Source of the DNA: Devosia limi DSM 17137
Lineage (GTDB): Bacteria > Pseudomonadota > Alphaproteobacteria > Rhizobiales > Devosiaceae
Direction: 5' to 3'
DNA: 64,000 nt
Assembly: GCF_900128975.1 (NCBI RefSeq)
Contig: NZ_FQVC01000017.1
Coordinates: 1-64,000 of the forward strand
This document shows, in pieces, positions 33,025 through 41,413 of the stretch; position 1 is the first letter of the stretch; every line of letters begins with the position of its first letter. Position numbers and translations under genes: made by a program. The notes beneath the pieces are model-generated. The model was not told where the DNA came from. It saw only the letters and a program-made list of their open reading frames with translations, and made no database searches.

Positions 33025-34838
33025 CAGCGGCTCCGTCCGAACAGGCGTTCGATATCGCGCTTCTTGAGCTCGACATAGGTGGGACGCCCATGGATGCACT
33101 GGCCGGAATGGGGCGTGGCCTCCATGTCGCGCAGCAGCGCATTCATCTCGTCGACCCGCAGGCGGCGTCCTGAACGCACCGAGCCATGGCAGGCCATGCG
33201 GCCGATGATCTCGTCCATCCGGTCGCTGATGGCGGTGCTGCTATCCCATTCGGCGAGGCCATCGGCGAGATCGCGAATGAGCCCGGAAATATCGGTCTGG
33301 CCGAGCAGGGCCGGGGTTTCGCGCACGGCAATGGCGCGGGGGCCGAAGCGTTCGAGATAAAGCCCGAAACGCTCGAACTCCGGCGCTGCCTCTTCGAGGC
33401 GGGCGCAATCCTCTTCAGGGAGCTCGATGACCACCGGAATCAGCTGCGCCTGGCTGGCAACTGGGCCGGAGGCCAGTTGCGCCTTGAAGCGCTCATAGAC
33501 CAGCCGCTCATGGGCGGCGTGCTGATCGACCAGCAGCAGGCCTTCGCCATTCTGGGCAATGATGAAATTGTCAAACATCTGCGCCCGCGCGGTCCCGAGC
33601 GGAAATTCGACCATCTCGGGGACTTCCTCGGGGCTGCTTTCCACCCTGGCGCTCGGCTCGGTAAAGCCTTCGAAGCGCGACAGCATGGCCGGCTCGATCG
33701 GGCGCGGCTGGCCAGAACTGCGCAGCAGCGGCGCGGCGCCGTACTGCGCCGGTGGCAGCTGCTGCTGCGGCGGTGGGGCGGCTTCGTAATTGGGCGTGGT
33801 GAAGGCGCCGAGCACGTCTTCGGCGACGCTGGTCGAGGCCTTGAAGCCAGCGGCGGACAACGCCTTGCCAATAGCGCGAATGACGGCGCTGCGCACGGCG
33901 CCGGGGTCGCGGAAGCGCAGCTCGGCCTTGGCGGGGTGGACATTGACGTCAACCTCGGCCGGATCGATGGCGATATAGAGGGCGACGACCGGGAAACGGT
34001 CGCGGAAGATGTAATCGGCATAAGCGGCGCGGACAGCGCCGACCAGCACCTTGTCGCGCACCGAGCGGCCGTTGACGAAGTAGAACTGGCTGAGCGAATT
34101 GGCGCGGGTATAGGTCGGCAGGCCCGCCAGGCCAGCGACGACAACGCCATGGCGGGCGGTGGCGAGGCGGACGGCATTCTGCGCGAAATCATCGCCGATA
34201 ACCTGGGCCAGCCGGGCTTCGAGTGCGCCGGTGCCATTGACCGAGGGCCAGTTGGAGAGGCTGCGATCGGTGCCATTGAGCACGAAATGCACGGAAGGAT
34301 TGGCCATGGCGAGGCGCTTGATCACATCGGTGATGGCGCCGCCTTCGCCGCGGTCGGTCTTGAGGAATTTGAGGCGGGCCGGCACATTGGCGAAAAGGTT
34401 CCTGACCTCGACAATGGTGCCGCGATTCATCGCCTGGGGGACCGGACCCTGGCGGACGCCGGAGCGCACATCGATGCGCAGCCCGCTTTCGGCATGGGCC
34501 GGGCGCGAGGAAATCGACAATTCGGCGACCGAGCCGATCGAGGCCAGCGCTTCGCCGCGAAAGCCCAGGGTGCGGATATCGTCGAGATCGTCGACAGAGA
34601 GTTTGGAGGTGGCGTGGCGCTCGACCGACAGCAGCAGATCGGCCTGGTCCATGCCGATGCCGTCATCCTCGATGCGGATCAGGCCCTTGCCACCGGCTGC
34701 GGTGGTGACGACGATGCGGCTGCCGCCGGCATCGATGGCATTCTCGACCAGCTCCTTGACCACACTGGCAGGGCGCTCGACCACCTCGCCGGCGGCGATG
34801 CGGTTGATCAGGTCTTCGGGTAGCTGGCGGATGGGCAA
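33024..34838 (-). CDS. mutL: DNA mismatch repair protein MutL
   Basis: A 604-residue GHKL ATPase that couples MutS to strand incision. The N-terminus has IRQLPEDLINRIAAGEVVERPASVVKELVENAIDAG, RIEDDGIGM, RHATSKL, GFRGEALASI and GTIVEVRNLFANVPARLKFLK. The C-terminal dimer domain ends ATPHSGQCIHGRPTYVELKKRDIERLFGR, with the conserved CxHGRP. The likely start is TTG at 34838, preceded by AGGAGA. The longer frame to 34901 has no family similarity. It is coupled to the downstream fusion gene. Confidence 0.96.
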   Translation of the reverse strand: MPIRQLPEDLINRIAAGEVVERPASVVKELVENAIDAGGSRIVVTTAAGGKGLIRIEDDGIGMDQADLLLSVERHATSKLSVDDLDDIRTLGFRGEALASIGSVAELSISSRPAHAESGLRIDVRSGVRQGPVPQAMNRGTIVEVRNLFANVPARLKFLKTDRGEGGAITDVIKRLAMANPSVHFVLNGTDRSLSNWPSVNGTGALEARLAQVIGDDFAQNAVRLATARHGVVVAGLAGLPTYTRANSLSQFYFVNGRSVRDKVLVGAVRAAYADYIFRDRFPVVALYIAIDPAEVDVNVHPAKAELRFRDPGAVRSAVIRAIGKALSAAGFKASTSVAEDVLGAFTTPNYEAAPPPQQQLPPAQYGAAPLLRSSGQPRPIEPAMLSRFEGFTEPSARVESSPEEVPEMVEFPLGTARAQMFDNFIIAQNGEGLLLVDQHAAHERLVYERFKAQLASGPVASQAQLIPVVIELPEEDCARLEEAAPEFERFGLYLERFGPRAIAVRETPALLGQTDISGLIRDLADGLAEWDSSTAISDRMDEIIGRMACHGSVRSGRRLRVDEMNALLRDMEATPHSGQCIHGRPTYVELKKRDIERLFGRSR

Positions 34839-34972
34839 GGGCGATTCTCCTGGGCCCCAATATAGGCGATGCCTTGCCGGTTTCCGACCCGGTTCGCACA
34901 CTTACCCATGCCGAATTGCCGCTACGGCTATGGCCGCGCGGGGAGGATTGGTCGGCGCCCGCTTTGTGCGGG

Positions 34973-35035
34973 GATGGCGAGGCTTTTGCCCCGAGCGGGT
35001 AGTCCGCAATGAAATGAGGCAAGAGCCTCGCCATC
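34973..35035. other. Long hairpin in the mutL-TDT gap
   Basis: Arms 34973-34990 and 35018-35035 pair over 18 positions with one G-T mismatch (GATGGCGAGGCTTTTGCC against GGCAAGAGCCTCGCCATC), with a 27-nt loop. A T-run (35045-35050) follows ten bases later. It may be a terminator-like or small-RNA structure. It has no similarity to the repeat families described here. Confidence 0.4.
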
Positions 35036-35255
35036 GCGCCGGTATTTTTTGTGGGACCGAACCAGGGGCGGCGGTTTTTCAGCCGATACTGACGGTGTCG
35101 CCCACCGGGACAGGACGACCCCAACCCCACCGGCATTCCCCGCACCGACCGTTCGTCGCGACCGCGCAGTAGAAGTGCGGGAATGGGGGCATTGTGGGGG
35201 AGGTGGCAGGGGGCGGGGATAAGTTTTGTTTTGTCGGAGATCGATCAACCCTCAC

Positions 35256-35354
35256 CGGGCTGCCCGCGGGCTTGACCCGCGAGTCGGGTGCCACGAGCGC
35301 GGTGCGGTGGGGAGGCGAGTGGCCCACGGGTCAGGCCCGTGGGCAGCCCGGTGG
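35256..35354. repeat. Family C inverted repeat pair
   Basis: The left arm (35256-35285) and right arm (35321-35354) repeat the CCGGGCTGCCCGCGGGCTTG motif in opposite directions. They match the family C copies at 4765-4857. About 35 bp of unique sequence lies between. Confidence 0.6.
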
Positions 35355-35390
35355 GTGGGTTTTGGCTCGGTGGTTGCGGAGGCATACCCC

Positions 35391-35475
35391 CACACGCTCC
35401 GGCCTCGTGACAACCGCGGCACCCCCACCCTAACCCTCCCCCTCGAGGGGGAGGGGACGCAGACTGCGGGGGCGG
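35391..35475 (+). repeat. 85-bp direct repeat, copy 1 (contains a family A element)
   Basis: An 85-bp block beginning CACACGCTCCGGCCTCGTGA and ending in ACTGCGGGGGCGG, with an internal minus-oriented family A palindrome (35417-35460). It recurs at 35678-35762 with only a few base changes, some of them paired changes inside the palindrome. Confidence 0.7.
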
Positions 35476-35511
35476 TTTTGGGGTTGGGCGATGACGCCGC
35501 AACAGACTCGG

Positions 35512-35583
35512 CGTCACCCCGGCGAAAGCCGGGGTCCAGTTTGGGGATGCGTATAAGGAAACTGGATCCCGGTTTTCGCCGGG
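35512..35583. repeat. Family B inverted pair
   Basis: Two family B palindromes in opposite directions (35512-35542 and 35558-35583), each with a CCCGGCGAAAGCCGGG-like core and a TCCAGTTT end facing inward. Confidence 0.6.
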
Positions 35584-35626
35584 TTGAGGGCGTTGAGGGC
35601 CTGGTTTGGTGACGAATTTGCAGTCG

Positions 35627-35670
35627 TCTCCCTCCCCCTCGAGGGGGAGGGATCAAGGGTGGGGGTTCTG
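35627..35670 (+). repeat. Family A repeat, plus copy in the 35-kb nest
   Basis: Core CCCTCCCCCTCGAGGGGGAG with a GGGTGGGGGTTCTG tail. It lies between the two 85-bp direct repeats. Confidence 0.65.
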
Positions 35671-35677
35671 CGCGCCC

Positions 35678-35762
35678 CACACGCTCCGGCCTCGTGACAA
35701 CCGCAGCGCCCCCACCCTGACCCTCCCCCTCAAGGGGGAGGGGACGCAGACTGCGGGGGCGG
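35678..35762 (+). repeat. 85-bp direct repeat, copy 2
   Basis: Second copy of the block at 35391-35475. Its internal family A palindrome lies at 35702-35750. A family B copy follows at 35778-35807. The whole gap 34839-35845 holds no gene that can be supported. It is a repeat nest plus the hairpin at 34973. Confidence 0.7.
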
Positions 35763-35845
35763 CGCATCCACAAACACGGCGTCGTCCCGGCGAAAGCCGG
35801 GATGACGGCGGTGGGTGGGGACGGTGTGGGCAGCAATGTGACGTC

Positions 35846-36985
35846 TCAATCCTCGGCCAGGCATGGTGCGGCGAAGAGGGTGCCGTGCCAGGCGCCGGCG
35901 AGGGTGCGGGTGGAGACGATGAGCCAGACTATGGCGAGGGCGGCGACGAGGATGGAGCCAAGGACCATGAAGGGCGCGAAGGGGATGAGGTGGGCGAGCT
36001 TGAGCGTGGTGACGGCATAGACGCCGAGCGGGAAGGTGAAGGCCCACCAGCCGAGGTTGAACGGCACTTCGCCACGGAAATAGCGCAGGGTTATGAGCAC
36101 GGCCATCCCCAGCCACCACAGGCCATAGCCCCAGAGCAGCACGCCGATGAGGAGGCTCGCTCCGGCAATGGCATCGGCATAATGGGCCATGCCATTGGCG
36201 GCGAATACGGAAGGTCCGTGCTCGGCCAGCAGCAGCATGCCGAGGGCGCCGGTGGCGATGGGGCCGAGGGCCAGCCAGCACGAACTGGCCATTCCCGCAT
36301 CCGGCAGGTTGTGGACGATCATGCGCACCACGAGCACGACCAGCAGGCCCAGCGCCAGCGGCACCGAACAGGCCCAGAGGCAATAGCTGAGCAGGGTGAC
36401 GGTCAACTGATCGGCCGGGGCGAGATAGGGCACCAGCAGCGCCCCGCTGGCGGCAGCGACTTCGGCGGCGACGATCGGCAGCAGCCAGATGGCGGTCATC
36501 TGGTGGGGGGCATGGGTCTGGCGGGTGAACATCATGAATGGCACGACGATGCCGCAGGCCAGCGCCAGCCCGGCATCGAGCCACCACAGGCCATAGGCGA
36601 GCGGCACCAGCGCGGGATAGGCCGGAATGGCGAACAACACCACGCCATTGACGATGGTGGCCAGCCCCATGGGAATGCAGCCCAGCGACATCGACATGCT
36701 GGAATGGGCCAGCACGCGCTTGGCGCCGGAATAATGGGTGATCCAGCGCGTGGCGTAGAGCGCCGTAAACAGCGTGAACAGCGCGATGTTGAACAGCCAG
36801 AGGCCCATGCCGGCGGTAAACAGCAGCGGAATATCGGGGAATTGGCCGAAAGCGACCGCCAGAATGCCGGTGCCCATGGTGGCGGCAAACCAGTTGGGGG
36901 TGAACAGGCGCACCGCATCGGATGGCTTGGCCAGATGGGAGAAGGGGCGGATATTGGCGATGGCGGCAGACATTGGCATGGACAT
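35846..36985 (-). CDS. TDT-family exporter (TehA/SLAC1 fold)
   Basis: A 379-residue membrane protein with ten hydrophobic segments. It starts MSMPMSAAIANIRPFSHLAKPSDAVRLFTPNWFAATMGTGILAVAF, where PNWFxxxMGTG is the TDT signature, and ends PLGVYAVTTLKLAHLIPFAPF. The family includes tellurite-resistance TehA, C4-dicarboxylate exporter Mae1 and the sulfite exporter Ssu1. The substrate cannot be fixed from sequence. The start at 36985 follows GAGG. It is divergent from a LysR regulator that probably controls it. Confidence 0.88.
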   Translation of the reverse strand: MSMPMSAAIANIRPFSHLAKPSDAVRLFTPNWFAATMGTGILAVAFGQFPDIPLLFTAGMGLWLFNIALFTLFTALYATRWITHYSGAKRVLAHSSMSMSLGCIPMGLATIVNGVVLFAIPAYPALVPLAYGLWWLDAGLALACGIVVPFMMFTRQTHAPHQMTAIWLLPIVAAEVAAASGALLVPYLAPADQLTVTLLSYCLWACSVPLALGLLVVLVVRMIVHNLPDAGMASSCWLALGPIATGALGMLLLAEHGPSVFAANGMAHYADAIAGASLLIGVLLWGYGLWWLGMAVLITLRYFRGEVPFNLGWWAFTFPLGVYAVTTLKLAHLIPFAPFMVLGSILVAALAIVWLIVSTRTLAGAWHGTLFAAPCLAED

Positions 36986-37051
36986 GGAGAACCTCTGCCG
37001 CGAGGCATAACGCCAAAGCGTTGATCGTTTCCAACGCATGATTTATGTGAG

Positions 37052-37074
37052 ATCATTCGATATTATCGATTGAT
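37052..37074. promoter_or_regulatory. Near-palindrome between the TDT exporter and its LysR regulator
   Basis: A 23-bp AT-rich near-palindrome centred on TCGATATTATCGA, with outer ATC and GAT arms and few mismatches. It includes the T-N11-A pattern of LysR operators. It lies 14 bp before the LysR start and 67 bp from the exporter start. Confidence 0.55.
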
Positions 37075-37087
37075 CTGGCGGCGCCAA

Positions 37088-37975
37088 ATGACCCTCGAAC
37101 AATTGCGGATTTTCATTGCCGTCGCCGAGCGCCAGCACATCACCCGCGCAGCACAGGCGCTGCATATGACGCAATCGGCGGTGAGTGCGGCGGTATCGGC
37201 GCTGGAGACGCGCCATGGGGTGACGCTGTTCGACCGGGTTGGACGCGCCATCGTGCTCAACGAGGCGGGGCGCACCTTCCTGCCCGAGGCGCAGGCGGTG
37301 CTCGACCGGGCCAAGGCGGCCGAAGGGGCGCTGGATGACCTGTCGCGGCTATTGCGGGGGCGGCTCTCGATCATGGCCAGCCAGACCATTGCCGATTACT
37401 GGCTGCCCCAAAGGCTGGTGGCCTATCGACAGACGCATCCGCATATCGAGCTGGATATGCGCTTTGCCAATACCGATCACGTCGCCGATGGCGTGGAGAG
37501 CGGGCTGGCCGAACTGGGGCTGGTGGAAGGGCTGGTCGAACGAGGGGCGTTGAGCGTCAGCCTGCTCGACCAGGATGAAATGATCGTGGTGGTGGCCCCG
37601 GGGCATGATTGGGCCGCGCCGGGTGTGGCCAAGGCGGCGGGATATGGCGCCAGCACCTGGGTATTGCGCGAGACCGGTTCGGGAACCCGGGCGGCGTTTG
37701 ATGCGATGATCGGCAAGGCGGGGATCGATGCGGCGGCGCTCGATATCGCCATGGTGCTGCCGGGCAATGAAGCGGTGCTGGGGGCGGTCGAGGCGGGGCT
37801 GGGGGCGACGCTGGTATCGCGGGCGGTCGCGAGCGCCCGGATAGCGGCGGGACTGCTGGTGATGGTGGATCTGCCGCTGGTGCAGCGCAGTTTCTACCTG
37901 TTGCGCCACAAGGAACGCTATCGCACCAAGGCGGCGGAGGCGTTTCTGGCCATGGTGCGCGGCGACAAGGCTTGA
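37088..37975 (+). CDS. LysR-family transcriptional regulator
   Basis: A 295-residue LysR protein. The HTH is MTLEQLRIFIAVAERQHITRAAQALHMTQSAVSAAVSALETRHGVTLFDRVGR, followed by a PBP2-type effector domain (GRLSIMASQTIADYWLPQRLVAYRQTHPHIELDMRFANTDHVADGVESGLAELGLVEG). The effector domain is of the CysL/YwfK-like type that often guards sulfur-related genes. Divergence from the TDT exporter suggests local control, for instance of sulfite export. The start is ATG 37088. Confidence 0.9.
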   Translation: MTLEQLRIFIAVAERQHITRAAQALHMTQSAVSAAVSALETRHGVTLFDRVGRAIVLNEAGRTFLPEAQAVLDRAKAAEGALDDLSRLLRGRLSIMASQTIADYWLPQRLVAYRQTHPHIELDMRFANTDHVADGVESGLAELGLVEGLVERGALSVSLLDQDEMIVVVAPGHDWAAPGVAKAAGYGASTWVLRETGSGTRAAFDAMIGKAGIDAAALDIAMVLPGNEAVLGAVEAGLGATLVSRAVASARIAAGLLVMVDLPLVQRSFYLLRHKERYRTKAAEAFLAMVRGDKA

Positions 37976-38007
37976 GCAGGCAGGGCCGGACCGGCTAGAG
38001 GATGGGC

Positions 38008-38463
38008 ATGACCGCATCACGCTCCCCGATGGATATGGCGCTGGACCTGGCCGAGGAAGCCGCAACCCATGGTGAAGCGCCGGTGGGGGCCGTGGTCATG
38101 CTGGGCGACACCATCCTCGCCGCCGAGCGCAATCGGATGAAGGCGCTCAACGATCCGACCGCGCATGCCGAAATGCTGGCCATTCGCACGGCGCTGGACA
38201 AGCGCGGCAGCGGGCGGCTGGATGGCTGCGATCTCTATGTGTCGCTGGAGCCCTGCGCCATGTGTGCAGGCGCGATTGCCCATGTACGGCTGCGGCGGGT
38301 GTATTTTGCCGCCGAGGACAGCAAGGCCGGGGCGGTGGAAAATGGCGTGCGGCTGTTCGAGCAGCCCACATGTCACCACAAGCCTGAGGTCATTGGTGGC
38401 ATTGGCGCGGCCCGGGCCGAAGCCATGCTGAAGAGTTTTTTCCGGGGACTGCGGGGCGAATGA
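38008..38463 (+). CDS. tadA: tRNA-specific adenosine deaminase TadA
   Basis: A 151-residue zinc deaminase that converts A34 to inosine in tRNA-Arg(ACG). It has the cytidine deaminase fold with HAEMLAIRTALD (zinc His and catalytic Glu) and PCAMCAGAI (two zinc Cys), plus NDPTAHAE and the closing GVRLFEQPTCHHKPEVIGGI. The start at 38008 is spaced 6 bp from AGAGG. An ATG at 38002 is too close to that site. Confidence 0.95.
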   Translation: MTASRSPMDMALDLAEEAATHGEAPVGAVVMLGDTILAAERNRMKALNDPTAHAEMLAIRTALDKRGSGRLDGCDLYVSLEPCAMCAGAIAHVRLRRVYFAAEDSKAGAVENGVRLFEQPTCHHKPEVIGGIGAARAEAMLKSFFRGLRGE

Positions 38464-38554
38464 GCGCTCCCCAGCACGCCCTTTGACGATAACCGGCTAG
38501 CCGCCTGCCATTTCCCATTGTATTGCGGGACAAAGTCCCTTCGGAGCCATTGCC

Positions 38555-39718
38555 ATGATCATCGAGCCTAAAATCCGCGGCTTTATCTGCACCACTGCCC
38601 ATCCGACCGGTTGCGCGACCAATGTTCAGCGCCAGATCGACCATGTGGTGGTCAAGGGCGAAATCCCGACCGGGCCGCGCCGCGTGCTGGTTCTCGGATG
38701 CTCGACGGGCTACGGGCTGGCCTCGCGCATCGTCACCACTTTTGGCAGCAATGCCGATACGGTGGGCGTATCGTTTGAAAAGCCGCCAGCGGAAAACAAG
38801 ACCGCCAGCGCCGGTTGGTACAATAACCGCGCCTTCGAGCAGCGCGCCAAGGCGGCCGGCCGCGTGGCCGTGACGGTTGAAGGCGATGCGTTCTCGGACG
38901 CCATCAAGGCCGAAGCCATCGCGGCGATCCGCGAGAATCTCGGCCAGGTCGACATGATCGTCTATAGCCTGGCCTCGCCGGTGCGCACCGATCCCAAGAC
39001 CGGCGAAACCTACCGCTCGGCGATCAAGCCATTTGGCGCGCCGGTGGAAGCCAAGACGCTCAATACCGCGACCGGCGAAGTCTCGCAGGTGGTGATCGAG
39101 CCGGCGACGGAAGAGGAGGCCGCCGCCACCGTCAAGGTGATGGGTGGCGAGGACTGGCAGCTGTGGATCGCGGCGCTGAGCGAAGCGGGCGTGCTGGCCG
39201 ATGGCTTTACCACGCTGAACTACACCTATCTGGGGAGCGAGCTGACCTGGCCGATCTACCACAAGGGCACGCTGGGCGTGGCCAAGGCCGATCTCGATCG
39301 GGCCGCCGGGGAAATCCGTGGTCAGTTCGGCGATAGCAGCGCCTATGTCGTGGCGCTCAAGGCGGTGGTGACACAGGCGAGCTCGGCCATTCCGGTGGTG
39401 CCGCTCTATGGCACGCTGCTGCTCAAGGTGATGGCGGAAATGGGTCTGGGCGAAGGCACGATCGAGCAGATCGATCGCCTGTTCCGCGCCAAGCTGGCCG
39501 ATCCGGTGGTTGACGAGGCGCACCGCATCCGGGTTGACGACTGGGAATTGTCGGACACCGTACAGGCCGAGATGATCCGCCGCTGGCCGCTGCTGTCGAC
39601 CGAGACGCTGCCGGACCTGGCCGATCTCAAGACCTACCGCGCCGAATTCCTCAAGCTGTTCGGCTTTGGCCTGGGCGGGGTCGATTACAGCCTCGACGTC
39701 GATCCGCGCGAAGTCTGA
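38555..39718 (+). CDS. fabV: Trans-2-enoyl-ACP/CoA reductase FabV
   Basis: A 387-residue NADH-dependent enoyl reductase of the FabV type, the last step of each fatty acid elongation cycle and naturally insensitive to triclosan. Motifs: IIEPKIRGFICTTAHPTGCATNVQRQID, RVLVLGCSTGYGLASRI, VGVSFEKPPAENKTASAGWYNN, VDMIVYSLASPVRTDPKTGE, and the Tyr-x8-Lys catalytic region in NYTYLGSELTWPIYHKGTLG. Slightly shorter than the usual 395-400 residues. Monocistronic in appearance. Confidence 0.95.
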   Translation: MIIEPKIRGFICTTAHPTGCATNVQRQIDHVVVKGEIPTGPRRVLVLGCSTGYGLASRIVTTFGSNADTVGVSFEKPPAENKTASAGWYNNRAFEQRAKAAGRVAVTVEGDAFSDAIKAEAIAAIRENLGQVDMIVYSLASPVRTDPKTGETYRSAIKPFGAPVEAKTLNTATGEVSQVVIEPATEEEAAATVKVMGGEDWQLWIAALSEAGVLADGFTTLNYTYLGSELTWPIYHKGTLGVAKADLDRAAGEIRGQFGDSSAYVVALKAVVTQASSAIPVVPLYGTLLLKVMAEMGLGEGTIEQIDRLFRAKLADPVVDEAHRIRVDDWELSDTVQAEMIRRWPLLSTETLPDLADLKTYRAEFLKLFGFGLGGVDYSLDVDPREV

Positions 39719-39732
39719 TCGCGTTTGAACAT

Positions 39733-39767
39733 AGCAAGGTCCTCGGACTTGATCCGGGGACCTTGCT
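39733..39767. terminator. Bidirectional hairpin between fabV and the DUF1801 gene
   Basis: AGCAAGGTCC and GGACCTTGCT make a perfect 10-bp stem, extended by TCGG/CCGG pairing. It lies between converging genes. There is no strong T-run, so it may act as a weak terminator or be a family C-like repeat. Confidence 0.45.
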
Positions 39768-39813
39768 GAATGCGTGCCGTATTGAGAGTGGCCCTCGGAT
39801 CAGGTCCGCGAAA

Positions 39814-40161
39814 TCAAGCCAGCGCAGCCGCCTGGGTGACATAGGCTGAAACCACGGCGGCATCGATCTGATCGGGGCTGGTGAAGCGGAGGTGGCGGCG
39901 ATATTGGCCACCGCCGCGCAGGAGGCCGGCGGGATCATCGAGTTCGGCGCCGCGGGTGAATTCGAGCGTCACATGCGCGGCATAGGCGAAGATCCCGCAA
40001 AACGGGCGGGCGCCGGCATAGTACAATCCACCATATTTGACGGTTTCCTCTGCCATGGGCGCGGCGCTGCGGACCAATGCGCGCAGCGTGGTGGCGATGG
40101 CGTGATTGGTCGGGCTGGCGGTGCCGATGGCATCGATCAGGGTGTCGGGGGATTGGGACAT
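39814..40161 (-). CDS. DUF1801 family protein
   Basis: A 115-residue YdhG/YjhX-like DUF1801 protein: SPTNHAIATTLRALVRSAAPMAEETVKYGGLYYAGARPFCGIFAYAAHVTLEFTRGAELDDPAGLLRGGGQYRRHLRF. The family has a small alpha/beta fold. Biological function is not established. It stands alone, facing fabV across the hairpin above. Confidence 0.88.
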   Translation of the reverse strand: MSQSPDTLIDAIGTASPTNHAIATTLRALVRSAAPMAEETVKYGGLYYAGARPFCGIFAYAAHVTLEFTRGAELDDPAGLLRGGGQYRRHLRFTSPDQIDAAVVSAYVTQAAALA

Positions 40162-40341
40162 GATGGGTATCCAGACGTGAGGTGAGGGCGAACCTGTGCC
40201 GGATTATCGATCGAGCGGCAATGGAGGATGCGCCGTCAGATTTGTCGTGTTTTCTCAGGACGCCGGTCGTTTGGGTGGTGCTTTGCAAGTTTGCAGTAAA
40301 AATTATCTTGAATATTCATCTTGGCCGGATATTATGCGGCC

Positions 40342-40797
40342 ATGGACACAATCGACCGCAAAATCATTGCGCTGCTCACCGAGGACTCCCGCCGTTCGCT
40401 GGCTGATATCGGCGGCAGTGTCGGCATGTCGGTATCGGCCGTAAACGAACGCATCCGCCGAATGACGGCCAGTGGCGCGATCCGGCGGTTCACCGTCGAT
40501 ATCGATCCGCTGGCGCTGGGCCTGGGCGTACTGGCTTTCGTCTGGGTGGAGCTGGCGGGCGATGCGGACGAACAGGCGTTTCGCGACTGGGTCGCCACCG
40601 TGCCGGCAATCACCGAATGCCATCATGTGACCGGCGGCTGGTCCTACCTGACCAAGGTGCGGGTGGGCACGCTGGCCGATCTCGAGGCATTCCTCGGAAG
40701 CATCAAGGCCAGGGGATATCTGGCGCGCAGCGAGACGGTGATCGTGCTGTCGACAGTCTCGGAAACAGCGGTTGCGGCGACGCTGGATCATGCTTGA
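40342..40797 (+). CDS. Lrp/AsnC-family regulator
   Basis: A 151-residue Lrp-type regulator with HTH MDTIDRKIIALLTEDSRRSLADIGGSVGMSVSAVNERIRRMTASGAIRRF and a RAM ligand domain (LAFVWVELAG, ECHHVTGGWSYLTKVRV, SETVIVLSTV). Such proteins sense amino acids. It overlaps the start of a LysE-type exporter, so it most likely controls amino acid export. The 180 bp before it are AT-rich and probably hold its promoter. Confidence 0.93.
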   Translation: MDTIDRKIIALLTEDSRRSLADIGGSVGMSVSAVNERIRRMTASGAIRRFTVDIDPLALGLGVLAFVWVELAGDADEQAFRDWVATVPAITECHHVTGGWSYLTKVRVGTLADLEAFLGSIKARGYLARSETVIVLSTVSETAVAATLDHA

Positions 40798-41413
40798 GCT
40801 GCTGTTCGCCAAGAGTTTTCTGCTGGGGCTGGCAGTTGCCGCGCCGGTCGGGCCCATCGGGGCGCTGTGCATCAATCGCACCCTGGAGCGCGGTTTCTGG
40901 GCGGGCGTGGCCGGGGGATTGGGTACGGCGATTGCCGATGCGGCTTTTGCTGTGCTGGCGGCGCTCGGATTTGCCGCCTTCGCGGCTTTGCTGGCGCGGA
41001 TCAATACGCCGCTGACCCTGATCGGTGGGGTGTTCCTGATCTGGCTGGGCTGGCGCGGCCTGCAGCCACGGCCCCTCGCCATTGCCGCCAGGGTGGGGGC
41101 ACTGGACCTGCTCAGCACCGTGGCGTCGACCTTTGTGCTGACCATCACCAATCCGGTGACCATCCTGTTCTTTGCCGCCATGTTTGCCGGACTGGGGCTG
41201 GGGGACAATCCCGACGCACTGAGCGCCGGCATCGTCGTGGCGGGCGTGTTCCTCGGCTCGCTGGCCTGGTGGTTCCTGCTCAGCGGCATCGTGGCTTTGT
41301 TGCGCAAGCGCCTGCCGGAAAGCTTTGCCAGATGGGTGTCGCTGATCTCGGGCGGCGTGCTGATCGCCTTTGGCATGGTGGCCATCGGCTCGGTGGTCAT
41401 GCAGCTCGGCTAA
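40790..41413 (+). CDS. LysE/RhtB-family amino acid exporter
   Basis: A 207-residue exporter with six membrane segments. It starts MLELLFAKSFLLGLAVAAPVGPIGALCINRTLERGFWAGVAGGLG, the LysE signature, and has TFVLTITNPVTILFFAAMFAGLG. The ATG at 40790 lies within the lrp-like gene's last codons (8-bp overlap). The amino acid exported is not shown. The 3' end overlaps the convergent patatin gene by 4 bp. Confidence 0.92.
   Translation: MLELLFAKSFLLGLAVAAPVGPIGALCINRTLERGFWAGVAGGLGTAIADAAFAVLAALGFAAFAALLARINTPLTLIGGVFLIWLGWRGLQPRPLAIAARVGALDLLSTVASTFVLTITNPVTILFFAAMFAGLGLGDNPDALSAGIVVAGVFLGSLAWWFLLSGIVALLRKRLPESFARWVSLISGGVLIAFGMVAIGSVVMQLG

Noticed and set aside
35250-35810. CRISPR array
   Set aside because: The repeats are of three unrelated palindromic families in mixed orientations with irregular spacing, and there are no cas genes in the window.
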